From: Porphyra umbilicalis
Lineage: Eukaryota > Rhodophyta > Bangiophyceae > Bangiales > Bangiaceae
NCBI GenBank assembly: GCA_002049455.2
Contig: KV918805.1
Coordinates: 1 to 64,000, forward strand
Length of the DNA: 64,000 bases
Direction of reading: 5' to 3'
This document shows, piece after piece, positions 41,824 to 52,598 of the stretch. Position 1 is the first letter of the stretch, and each line of letters opens with the position of its first letter. The notes below the pieces were generated by a model. The model saw only the letters and a program-made list of their open reading frames with translations. It was not told the DNA's origin and did no database searches. Both the position numbers and the translations under genes were made by a program.

Positions 41824-43720
41824 ATGGTGGGTGGCGAAAAAAGGCACGGGCGGGGGCCGAGCCACGTCAACCGGGGGGGCGGGCGGCCTGGCCGGCCGAG
41901 GGGGCCCGCTGCCACCGGCTGCGTCGGCGGCGGCCGCCCCGCGGGTCGGACCCGAACCGCAGAGCAAGCGGGTGATGGCGGGAGGAGCCGGGTGAATCGA
42001 CGTAGATGGGGGTGAGGATGGGGGGGGGGGGGACCGCAGCGGCAGCGCGCGGGGCGGCGGTCCAGGGGCGGGCCGCGGCGTGCGCGACGCGGCGACCGTC
42101 GATGGCGATGCGGGGGGCGCGTCGCCGGCGACCGCGCCGCCAGCGCGGCGAGGCGTGTGCAAAGGACTTGGGACGGTCCGACGCCACGCTCGGCGGGGTG
42201 CAACTGCGGACTTGCGGCGATTGGGCGAGCCGTCTTGGCCCCGCCTGTTTCTGGTGAAAAGGACGGCCATCCAATGGAGACAATGACTCCTGACCGGTCA
42301 TCCCATCCCCCTTGGCCAGACAAGGGACACTCCATTCAAAACGATAAGTTTCTCTAATGAAAATAGCCCCATATCCATCTGACCCCAATTCTTAGCAACT
42401 GGCCTCTGATGAAGGCTCAATCTCATTCCCATCGGAAAAGAAAAATATGGCTCGCCTCAGGAGCCTCAAGGGGTCATTTCCGTTTCCACTGGAGCGCTCC
42501 CGTTCTCCTGCTGGAAAATGCACCCGAGAAAATGTCTGTACCAGTTCTTGACACAATAATGTCTAAGGAGCTTTGTGGACAGCGAAGGGAGCGGGTGTAG
42601 CTCTAGACGCTTCGCAGACGAGGGGCACATGAGTTGTTGAGGAACCCCTAGTGTCATGAGACACAGAGGAATGCTAAAAACAAGACTTTGGGCGGGGGTC
42701 GGGGGGAAGGAGGGGGGGATGCGGGGGGCGGAGGCTGCAGGCCAAGGACAGACGTGGGGACGGGGGGCGCACGAGTGGGGGAGGAATGGGGGCGGATGGG
42801 AAGGGGGGAGGTGGGCTATGGGGGCTCAGGGGCTATCAGATGGACGATAAAATGATGAGTAAGTCTGTGCTGGTACGCAGGGAACTGGGACAGGGTTGTG
42901 CTGAGGTGACATGAAGGGCGGGGGATGGGGGGGGCGATGGATAGCCCTGAACAACCCGCACAGTATACTGAGACCACAAGAATCGAGCTCCAGAGCCCCT
43001 CTCATGTGCTGACCACACCTCTTCGTCAACCTTGGCCGAGAAATCCGCACATACGGCCACTACGGGGCTCCGGGGTGCATCGGAGTGACTCGACATCCGG
43101 ATCCGTGCTGCAAACGCGGGCGGGAGCAAGACGCTCCGGTCGGAAATTACTCGGGCTCTGTGGACGCGGAATTGCTCCGATCCGGCCATGTACCTTTTCC
43201 TGCTCTTTTCCAGGGAAACGCGCTTTTCTCGTCCAGGAGTGCTCCATTTGAGGCGCTCAAGGCATCGTTGGAGAGCTGATGAGTTCACGAGTCCAGTGGT
43301 GTGACTGAGGCCGCGCTGATGTTCTTTGTTTATTCCATAAAAAATGGCGTGGGCGGCTCCGGAGCATCCCCAGGAACCCGATTGAATATGTCAACACAGT
43401 GAACTTCCCACACGAGCCTAATTCCCTGGACTTTAGTCTAGGGTACTTATCAACATGCGCATGGGGTCACACACATAACTTTTTTTTTTCTCCAGTGCAC
43501 GCGCGGGAGTACTTGCGGTTGGCCCCGTGTGCACACCTTTTCGGGCGGTACGCAGTGTATCGATCACTGCTGCGGGTCCTTTAGGCATGGTTCGGTGCGC
43601 AACATGCGTCCAGCACTTTCTGTAGCTTTTCTCGTTTGTAGCATGTCAGCCGCGGTCATACGGACGCCGTACGTCGCTATTCGTAGGATGTCCGGGTCAG
43701 TTGCCTCAGAATGAGGGTGG
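41824..43720. other. No gene recognised
   Basis: Mixed GC-rich and ordinary DNA. Near 43427-43455, AATTCCCTGGACTTTAG resembles the first 25 bases of the 0.7-kb dispersed repeat, but the similarity stops there. Confidence 0.35.
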
Positions 43721-46362
43721 TGCGTTCAGACCCCCGGAAACGTCGATCTGGTCAGACTCGTGGACTGTATTTTGTGGTTAAGTCCGGCGATGGCGCTCCA
43801 CGGGACAACCAAGGCACATTCTGTTCGAATTTTCAAGCAGACGCTCGCGACCCATCGTCCTGGAGGAGAGGGCTCCCGGACGGCCGGCGGGAGCTGCCGA
43901 CGGCCGCACCACCGCTGTCGTCGGGGTCATCACCGCGGCGGCCGCACACGCCCGACACACCCCCCGCACGCGCGTCGGTGCGCGACCGCCCGCGACCAAC
44001 ACAGCCGGCGCGCGGTCGGCCGTCGCGCCGACGAGGCGACCAGCCCCACCCACCCCCCCGCGCGCGCGTGTGGGTGTCCCCGCCGGCGGCCGCAGACGGC
44101 GGCCCCGCCCGTTGTGGTGCCCCCCCACTCCTCGCCCCCGCCACTGTCTGACGGGGGACGAGCTCCGCCGCCGTTGGGAGCGAGGAAGGGCGCCGGCAGC
44201 GCCACCGCCGCCTCCCCTGCCGCGGCTGCCGCCGCTGTCGCGCCCGCCATCGCCGCGACTGCGACGGGTGGTGGCTGCGACGGCGGCGACGGCGGCGGCG
44301 GGCTGTGGTCCATGGCCCCACCGTCGCCGCTGCCGCCGCTAGCAGGCGTGCGCACCGCCGCCGACGCGCCGGCGGGAGGCGGCGGCGCGGAGCTCGACGG
44401 CGGCCTGCTTGCTGCAGCGGCGGCGGCGCCCAACTGCCGCGGCCGTGGCGACCGGGACGGGTGCGACGGCAGGCCGGCGGCGGTGTGCACGTCTGGAGGT
44501 GCGAGGGTATTTGTCTGCTTGTGGCTGGGGGGGGGAGGCGCGGCGGTGACGGCGGCGGCGTGGACGGCGGCGGCGGCGGTGCTTGTTGGCGGTGGCTTGT
44601 TTGCCGAGGATGCGCGGCCGCGCGAGGGGGGTGGTTTGCGTGGGCTGGTCGTCGGCGGCTGCTTCGCACGTTGTAAACAAGTCCAGGGTATTTCCGCGAA
44701 CGCGTTTTCAGTTTGCTAAGAAATGGTACAAGTGTCAAGAACTGGTGACAGACGGATATCGGTCGTGAGCACGACAGTATTGGCACGCCGCCGCACCGCC
44801 GGCAGTGTCAGGCCTGGCCTCCTCTGAATGCAAGGCCAGCGTACGCTTGCTGACGACTCCAGATGGCCCTTTCTTCGAGGTGGGCTCTTCGCTTGCCGCT
44901 GGTTGGACTGCCCTGATGATGCGCGCGCCTGGTCCTCGCGTCACCAGTCGGGCCGGTCCACAGACCGCCCCCAACAGCTTCCTCATCGTTTCAAAAAACC
45001 CTGCGCCCCCCAAGCCTTCAACATTACATTGTCGGCGGGGCGTCGACAGCCACTCACCGACGCCACAGGCGCCCCCCAGGTCCTGTGCGCTGTGCGGATG
45101 CACTGCGTGTACTGTATCCTGCCGCTACGCTACCATCGCCACGTGCATGGCTGTCGCGTAGACGCCCCGACCGCCGCGCCGCAGACCGACTGACGGGGCG
45201 GAAACAAAACGCGCCCAGATTCCAACCACCCGTCTGGCCTTTGGACACCCCCCCCCCCCACCCCCGCACGAGGGCGCGGCGGCAGCGCGGTGCCGCGGTG
45301 GCCCGCGGCCACGTCCTCGCATTTGGCACCTTTCAAAAAGCGGCACCGCCCCGCCCGCGGTGCTGCAGCGTTGCGCCGCTGCGGTGCGGCGCCGTGTGTA
45401 ATGTTGTGCCAGCCGTCGCGGATCGCCGCGCCTCGCGAGTGGCAGCCGCCCGCGGACGCCACCCAGTGCCCGGCCGGGCCCCGCGCGACCGTCGGCCCGG
45501 CGCACGTGCGTGCAAGCGGCGCGCCGCCGCCGCCTCGTGCGGCGCGCACCGCGCGCGTCAACGCCGCGCGCCGCTGGCACCGTGCGTGCGCGGGGTGGCC
45601 CGGCGCGCCCGACCCCGCGCGCGTGCAGACACTGTGCGTTGCCGCCGTGCCCCCGTCGGCCGCGGCGGGCGCGGCCAGACACCCCCCCCCCGCCCGGGCG
45701 CCCGCCGCGCGCGCGGCGGCGGCGGCGCGTGCACGTGGCCCCGCCGGCGGCGGGGTGCCCCCCCCCCCCCCCCCCCGCCCGCCGGCGCGCATGGGGTTTG
45801 TGGGCGCGGCGCCGCCGCCGGCGGCCGCCACCGCCGCCGCCCCGTGATCCGCCGTCGGTGGGGCCGCCCGCCACATGCCCTTTCACTCCCCCCCCCCCCC
45901 TCCCGGCGCCCCCCCCGCACGCGCGCGGCCGCCCCGGGCGCGCCGCCCTGTTGACACGACCCGCCCGCAGCGGCGGCGCCCGGCGGCGGGGCGCCCCCTC
46001 GCGTCGGCACCCCCCCGCGGGCGCCACCCGCGCACGCGCCGGCGGGCGGCGGCGGCCGCCACGGCGGCACCCGCCCGCGCCGGGGGCGCCACCGCAGACG
46101 CTCCCGCGCGCCGCGCCGTCGCCGGCGGCGGTGGGGGTCTTCCTTTTTGGGGGCACGCCCCATTGGGGCGCGCGCCGGGGGGGGGCGGAGGTGCCACCCC
46201 CACCCGACGGCGGCGCCGCGCGGCCGCGCGCGCGGCGGCTCCCCCACTCAGGCGCGGGCGCGTCCCTGCGGTGCACCTCCCCCCCCCTTTCCCCCCCCCC
46301 CCCCCCCCCCCCCTTCCCGCTGTGGTCGGCGGCGCGGGCGGGCGCCCCCCGTGGCCATGGCG
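43721..46362. other. Very GC-rich DNA, coding status unclear
   Basis: Many overlapping open frames of Ala/Arg/Pro-rich composition on both strands. The plus frame 45290-45847 (starting MPRWPAATSSHLAPFKKR) keeps moderate complexity and might be an exon, but no family is recognisable and G/C homopolymers make phase uncertain. Confidence 0.3.
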
Positions 46363-46614
46363 GCCGTGTCGGGTGCGTCGGCGGGGGCGGGCCCCCCCCC
46401 GCCCCCCCCCCCCGGCGCCACGCTCGCCAACCTCCACGGGCAGCGGCGCGTCGCTGCCGAGCCTCCCGTCTGTCGACGGGGGGCCGCCGCCGCGGCCGCC
46501 GCCGCCGCCGACGCGGCGGCGCGCCCGCGGCCTCAACGCACCGGTGGGGGCAACGGCGGCGGCGGCGGTGCCGCCGCCGCCAGACCGCCCCCGCCGCAGC
46601 GCCCTCCTCGTCGT

Positions 46615-46646
<32 letters not shown>

Positions 46647-48447
46647 TCCGCGGCGACCGCGGCGACCGCGGCAGCGGTGGCGGCTATGGCCCCGCCGACG
46701 CGAGCTCCGTTTCCTCTGACGAGGGCGCCCGCCCCGCGCCGCGGCGGCGCCTCCGCCGCACGGACCGGCTACTCGGCGCGCCCGCGGGCGTTGGCGCCAC
46801 CGCCGCCGCCGCCGCGGCGGCGGCCGCGTCGGCCGACGAGGCCGACGATGGGCGCGACGATTGGGCAATGCCCCCCCACCTGGTTAGCGCGTGGGGCGGC
46901 TCGGCCGGCGGCGCCGGCGGCGGCGGCGGCGCCCCCCCCCCCCGCGCGGGGGCAGCGGGAGCCCCCCCCGGCGGCGGCGGCGCCCCCCCCCTCCCCGACT
47001 GTGCCCGCGCCGACCGCGTCGGCGGTCGGGCGCCCCCCCCCCCGCTCCCGGTGGCTCCAAGTGCACCCCGAAGTGGCCGCCCCCGGCGTGGCGGGGGGGC
47101 TCCCCGCGGCGGTGGCGGCGGCGGTCGCCGCCGCGGGGGGGGCCCCCGCCGCCCGCGGGTGGGGTGCCCGCACCCCCGCCGGCGGCGGCGGCGTCGGCGG
47201 CGGCGGCGGCGGGGGGTGGGGCGGCGGCGCGTGGGGCGGCGGCGGGTGGGGCGGCGGCGGGTGGGGCGGCGGCGGGTGGGGCGGCGGGGGCGGCACCCCC
47301 ACCTCCCCGCCGGCGGCGGCGGCGGTTGGGGCGGTGTGCCCCCCCCCCCCCACGCGGGGCCGCCGCCCGAGGCGGGGGTGACGGGCCTCGTCTTTGGGGT
47401 GACGCTGCCGACCGGGGCGGTTGCCGCGACGGAGGTGCTGCCAATGCCCCCACGGGGGGGGGGGAGCGGGGGGGGGGGGGAGACCCTCGCGTGGGCGCGC
47501 TCCCTCCGCTTGCCCCGGGGGGGGGGGGGGTCGACCCGGTGTGGGCGCGCCTCACCCTCCACGCCGTGGGGGGGGGGGGGGGGGGGGGCGCCGGGGGGGG
47601 GGCTGGGGGCTCCTCCTCGCGTGCGCAGAGGTGGATTTGACGGAGCTGGCCGAGGAGGTGGGCGCCCCGCCGGGGGGGGGGGGGGGGCGGTAGACCCCCT
47701 GGGGGGGCTCGGCCCACCCGCCGGCGGCAGCCTCGCGCTGCCCCTCGACACGCCGGGCGCCAACGCGACGGCGGTGGCGATTGTGGCGGCGGCGGCCGCC
47801 GGGGGGGCGGGGGGGGGGGCGGGCGGCCCCCGACGGGCGCCCCCGCCGACGCGGGCGCCGACGGGGGGGGGGGCGGCGGCGCCCTGCGCCGCCTCTCCAG
47901 CCGCGCCGGCCGCTGCCGCGCGTCGACGGGGCGGCGGGGGCGCGGCGCCGCCGGCGCGGCAGACGGTGGCGGCGGGGGCGGCGGCGGCGGCGGCGGGGCG
48001 GGCGCCGTCGCGCTCGTCCCCGCCGCCGGCGGGTGCGGGGGCGGGGGCGGGGTGGGGCCCCTGCCGGCGCCCACGGGCCTCGTCGCCACCCTCCACGGGG
48101 AGGTGGAGGCGCCGCCGCCGCTCCCCCGCCGGCCGCCGCCCCCCCCCACCACCCCCACCGCGCGGCGGCGGCGGTGGCGGGCGCCGCCGCCGCCCCCGCC
48201 CCCGCCGACCGCCCTCACGCTCATCGTCCAAGGCCCGCGGCCGCCGACGGCGGCGGCGGCAGCGGCGGGCTTGACCGTCTCGCGGCAGCGGCCGGCGGCG
48301 CCCGCCGCCCCGTCGGCGCGGTACGCCCCGGCGCGCGGGGGGGGGGGGGGGGGGGGGGTGCGCCCGCGGCGGCGCCGCCCCTCCTCTCCCCCGTCGGGCG
48401 GGCGGGGGTGGCGCACCCGACGGCCGACGGTGGCAGCGGCGGCGGGA

Positions 48448-48478
<31 letters not shown>

Positions 48479-48950
48479 GGGCGGGGGCGGCGGCGGCGGC
48501 GGCGGCGGTGGCACGGCCGCCGGCCGCCGCCGCCCGACGCACGTCACGTACGCGCCCGTGGCGCTGACGGCGCGGCGGGCGGTGAATGGGGACCCGACGC
48601 GGATGGTCGTTGTCGGCGCCCCCGGCTGGGCCGTCGCCGTGCCGTGGGCGTGGCTCGCCGGGGGGGGGTGTACGACGCGGTGGGGGGGGGGGGGGGGTCA
48701 CCGCCGCCGTCGTCGACCGCACCCGCGCGGGGGGGGGGGGGGGGGGGGGGGAGGGGGGGGGGGGGTCACCGTCACCCTCCGCGTGGATGGGGGGGGGGAC
48801 GCCCCGCGGGGGGGGGTCGGCCTCACGGGGCGCCTCGCGTTGTGGGTGGCGGGCGGGCGCGGGCGTGGGAAGGGGGGGGGGGGGGGGGGCGGACGTGTAG
48901 GTGGGGGGGGGGGGGGGGCCGCGTCGACGGCGTGGGACACCCCTCGGTAA
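46363..48950 (+). CDS. Unrecognised Gly/Ala-rich plus-strand gene, frame broken
   Basis: Between long G and C runs there are islands of ordinary protein in changing plus frames: SSVSSDEGARPAPRRRLRRT, RWLQVHPEVAAPGVAGGLPA, TGLVFGVTLPTGAVAATEVL, LLLACAEVDLTELAEEVG, THVTYAPVALTARRAVNGDP, MVVVGAPGWAVAVPWAWLAG and GVGLTGRLALWVAGG. They alternate strands and turns like a beta-rich domain but match no family I can name. ATG at 46363 has a GCCATGG context. Stops at 48898-48900 or 48948-48950 and a T tract (49021-49042) fit a 3' end. The frame changes lie in G runs, so they may be sequence or assembly errors, or short introns. Confidence 0.4.
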
Positions 48951-49173
48951 TTTTTTTTGGGTGTGTGGGTGGGGGGCGTCGTTGCTGCGCACGCAACGTG
49001 CATTCGGGCGCTGCTGCTTTGCTTTTTCTTTTTTTTTTTGGGCGCCCCCTGTGGTGGCGGCCGCCCGACAGACATATGTATGTAACCCTGCGCCGGTCCG
49101 ACGGGCCTCGTCCGTGACACGCGTCGAGCCGCGACGGTGCGCGTGGGAGGCGCACAGGCGTGCGTGTACGAAA

Positions 49174-49205
<32 letters not shown>

Positions 49206-49376
49206 AGGCGTGCTGTTGCACGGCACGGCCGGCGTCGGAGCTACGACTCCCACACGGGGCGCGGGATCCCCCCAGGTGCCGGCGTCGGGATGGGGCGGGC
49301 GTGCCCCACCTCAAAAAAGCACACCATGAGGCGGCGGCGGCGGCGACCCCCCCCCCACCCGCCACGCGCCGCCGCC
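48951..49376. other. Convergent 3' region with T and A tracts
   Basis: Plus-strand T tracts at 48951-48958 and 49021-49042, and a long A tract at 49170-49206 (T tract on the minus strand), lie between the plus-strand Gly-rich gene and the minus-strand OTU1 gene. They probably belong to the 3' ends of the two convergent genes. Confidence 0.45.
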
Positions 49377-50022
49377 CTACCCCGTAATCTCCTCAAAGTT
49401 GGTGTGCGCCGTGCGCGCCGCGTGCGCCTGCGCGGCGGCCTCCCCCGCGAGCACCTCGTTGCAGTCGCGGCAAATGAGGGCAAAGGACGCCACGTCCGTG
49501 TACTGGTGGCGCGCCCGCGCCGCCGCCGCGAGCGCGAGCACCTTGGCCGCCGCGGCGCCATCGTCGGCGGGGAACTCGGTCACGTCCAAAGACCGGTCGT
49601 CGGCGGCGGCGGCGCCACCGAGTGCGAGCGCGACGGCGTCATAGTGGATGCCGTCGTAGAGGAGGTAGCAGCGGGTGGCGTAGCCGGCGCCCTCCCCAAA
49701 CACGTCCAAGCGGCCGCTCTGGATGTCGGCCGACGCGAGCTCCTTGCGAAAGTGCGCCGCGAGGACGGCGAGCTCAATGGCGCCGCCCCACGTCGCCGCC
49801 CGCACGATCCAGTCGACGTAGGCGAGGGGCGGCCGCCCGAGCACCGCCGCCGTGTACGTGTCGGGCTGCGCCGACACGGCCGACGCGGTGACCAGCCGCA
49901 GCTCCGTGGCCGACTGCTGGCCGCCCGTCGCCACGTACGCCACGGCGGTGAAGAGGCACGCATTGTCGTCGGGCACGACGCGGCGCACGACGGTGCCGCC
50001 GTCGGTTATCGAGGCGGGTCCC

Positions 50023-50056
<34 letters not shown>

Positions 50057-50841
50057 GTCCGCCGCTCACGGGTGGGACAGCGGGGGCGGGGGCGGGGGAG
50101 CGTGGCGCCGCCGCCGCCGCCGCCACGGCAGCGTCCACGTCGTGGACGGGGGTGGCCGCCGCGGCGGCGGCGGTGGGCGCGCCCGCGGCCGCCGTGGGGG
50201 CGCCCACCTCGACGACGAGGCTGTCGCCCGAGGAGAGCAGCGTCGAAACGCACGCGTCGGGCGCGGGGCTGCCCCCGTCGGCGGCGACCAGGGCGCGGGG
50301 GGATGTCCGGTCAACACTGTGGGGGCGGGGGCACCACGCTCAAAATAAGAAACGGAGGCAGCGGCACACAGGCAGCGCGGGGGGGGTGAGAGCGGCAGCA
50401 AGTCAGCAGCGGGCGCGGTGGCGGGGGGCTGGCTACCCTAGACGACCGCCACGGTGCAAGACGATCACGGGCAGGGGCGCCAGTGTGGGGCCCCCGTGGG
50501 AGCCGCGGAGGCTGCATTGCCGCGCAGACCCCGCCTCCCCGGGCACAATGAGCTGCGGCGCGGCACCCACCGAGACCCCCTCACGTACGTTTTTGGGACT
50601 GGACGGCTACGCCCGTCAGCTCCTGCACGACCTCTTGCAGCCTTCTCAGCGCCCACTCGCCGTCGGCCTTGACCGTGTGGACGCCCGACGGGCTCCGCAC
50701 CCGCAGCCGCTGCCGTCGACGCCACGCCAAACCCACGTACCGGTGTCGACCCGTCCGGCAGTCACAAACGGCAATGTCCTCATGGTCATTCGGCACCGTC
50801 AGAGGTGGTCCCGGCCAGCCGTCGTCGACCGACCGCTGCAC
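49377..50841 (-). CDS. OTU1: OTU1/YOD1-type deubiquitinase, one intron
   Basis: A cysteine protease of the OTU1/YOD1 family, which trims ubiquitin chains and works with Cdc48/p97. Exon 1 (about 50841-50585) holds the start of the UBX-like domain (LRVRSPSGVHTVKADG and LQEVVQELTGVAVQSQK). Exon 2 (50316-49377) holds its end (LLSSGDSLVVEVG), an Ala/Gly linker encoded partly by a (GCC)n run, and the OTU domain with PDDNACLF (catalytic Cys) and YDGIHYDAV (catalytic His). The C-terminal C2H2 finger is CRDCNEVLAGEAAAQAH to H in TAHTNFEEI. The stop is TAG at 49377. The intron, 50317-50584, carries in-frame stops. The true start is not fixed: 50841 is a GTG and the frame is open upstream, so another 5' exon is possible. 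Confidence 0.88.
50317..50584 (-). other. Intron of OTU1 gene
   Basis: On the minus strand the donor CGTAC|GTGAGG and the acceptor CGCCCCCACAG|TGTTGACC bound 268 bp. Splicing joins codons in phase 2 and links QSQKRT to VDRTSPRALV, restoring the UBX-like domain. Stops occur in both exon frames inside the intron. Confidence 0.75.
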
Positions 50842-51506
50842 GACCTGCAGCGGCAGGCGGCGACCCCCCGAAGAGCCATTTGGCCCCCACCGGCAGGCAG
50901 CTCTCCTCTGCTGCCCCCCGAGCAGCTACAAAGAAGCACACCAGCAGACCGTCAACACGCCATCCAAGAGGCAACGTACCATGGCACCCATCGAGGCCGG
51001 CCGCAGGCGGATCCGCGCCGAGCCCCGACGCGGGCGCGCGAGGCGGCGGCGGCGGCGGCGGCGGCGGGGCGCGGTCTGGCGGCCCGGGAGGCAACCGGCC
51101 GTCGTCCAGTAGACTAAACTACCGTTGGCTGGGACGATGGCCGCTGGTAGGGGGACGCACTGGCGGGCCAAGGGACAGCCGACGGGCAGCACGCGGCGGG
51201 CGAGCAAGCGGCCGGCCGGTGCGGGCGTCGACGGGACGCCATCGCCGGGCGAGCACACGTGCAAACTGACAGAGGCGTGGCGACGGGCCGGACCCCTGCG
51301 GCCACCTCACACGTGCTGTCAGCTTCCACTCACCGTACGACACGTTTCTTTTCGCGCCCAATCGGGACGGCGCGGGGGGCCCCCCCTCACAGTGACCTCA
51401 GCTCGGGCACCCACCGTATCCGGATATTTGCCGCCGCGTCACCGACAATTGATCTGGCGCCGCCCCCCGGAGCTTTTTGCTGCCCCGCCGGCCGCCTTGG
51501 GCGCCA
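50842..51506. other. Upstream region of OTU1, no other gene recognised
   Basis: May contain the OTU1 promoter and an undetected first exon. Element D begins at 51510, so its left end lies about 0.7 kb upstream of the OTU1 coding region. Confidence 0.4.
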
Positions 51507-51538
51507 TTAGAGCACACCCAACAACGTCGGTTGCGAAC

Positions 51539-52598
51539 CGCTTTTGCGTATTATTCGTTAAACGTGGCATATTTGCCAGTTATGGGCAGAGGTATGGGAA
51601 AACCGGTCATCCCACCAACGTCGCGAACCAGATCTGCGAACCGAGCTACTGGTGGGCCAGATATAAGTCCAACCGGATAATATGGCGCTGGTTCGCAGGA
51701 GGTTCGCATTTTTCCATCGGCCGACCATACCACTGGCGTTTGGGCAGACGTTTGTGCATTTCCGAACGTTTTGCGAACCGAATCTGTCTACAATTGTGTC
51801 TAAACGGGAGTCAAACACCCAAATCGGGACGATCGCAGACAAACACACGTTGCGTTGACGATCGCACAGGCGTCTCGAGATCTGATATTCATGAGCATGC
51901 GGGCGCGAGTGGCCGCAGATTCCGTTCGAGGCGCAGGCGGCGCTCATTGCCGGGCCCTGTGGGGGGGGGGCCGGCGGGACACCGTTTTTTCCTGGTGGAC
52001 ATCCGCCGCCACGCGCGATTCTGGGTCGGCCCCCCCACGGCTGAACGGTTTGATTAGGGGGAGGGGGCCGCCTAGAGGCACTGTCGCATGGGTTGGCGCG
52101 CGGCCCCAATGCGGTCGTCCAGCGGAATTCTTTGGCGGGGTGGCCCCCAGTTGACGCGCTGCTGGTGCCACCAACCTGCGCTGGGAGCCAATCGGGGGGG
52201 GTTCCGCGCAGCGCAACATTGTGTGGCCGGCATGTGCCTGTCCGCGCGCAGCCGCACCCGCGGGAATGGGCCGTGCATGGGGGTTTTCAGGCAGCGCCGC
52301 GCAGCCCACATTATTGGTCACGCGGCCCCCCGGGACCTGCCAATCGCGCTTTCTGTGGGGGGGGGCGCGGAGCAACAAAACGGCGCGGTGCGGCCGCCAC
52401 CAGCGGCACGTCGACCACACCGTCGTCGTCGGGGGCAGCGCGATTGCGGCACCGCCGTCGTCGGCGTCGTCCATCCCGTTTCTCCGTTCTGCCCGTCTCC
52501 TTCGCCGGCGCAGCGGCCGTGAGCGGCCGTGTTGACGGCCGCCTTTGCGGCCGCTTCTGCGGCCGCTCTAGCTCTCGTGACGTCGGCTGCACTGGTGG
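51539..52598. promoter_or_regulatory. Left subterminal and promoter region of element D
   Basis: Non-coding. TTCGCA or TGCGAA occurs at about 51529, 51634, 51691, 51705 and 51774; at the right end it recurs at about 61493, 61592, 61672 and 61682. This density in both orientations suggests protein-binding sites near the TIRs, probably for the Myb-like partner. Confidence 0.5.

Noticed and set aside
43427..43455. Third copy of the 0.7-kb repeat
   Set aside because: Only the first 25 bases resemble it and the rest does not align; too short to call.
46684..48231. Long minus-strand frames opposite the Gly-rich region
   Set aside because: They are Pro/Arg/Ala antisense of G runs with no island of ordinary protein; the plus strand has those islands.
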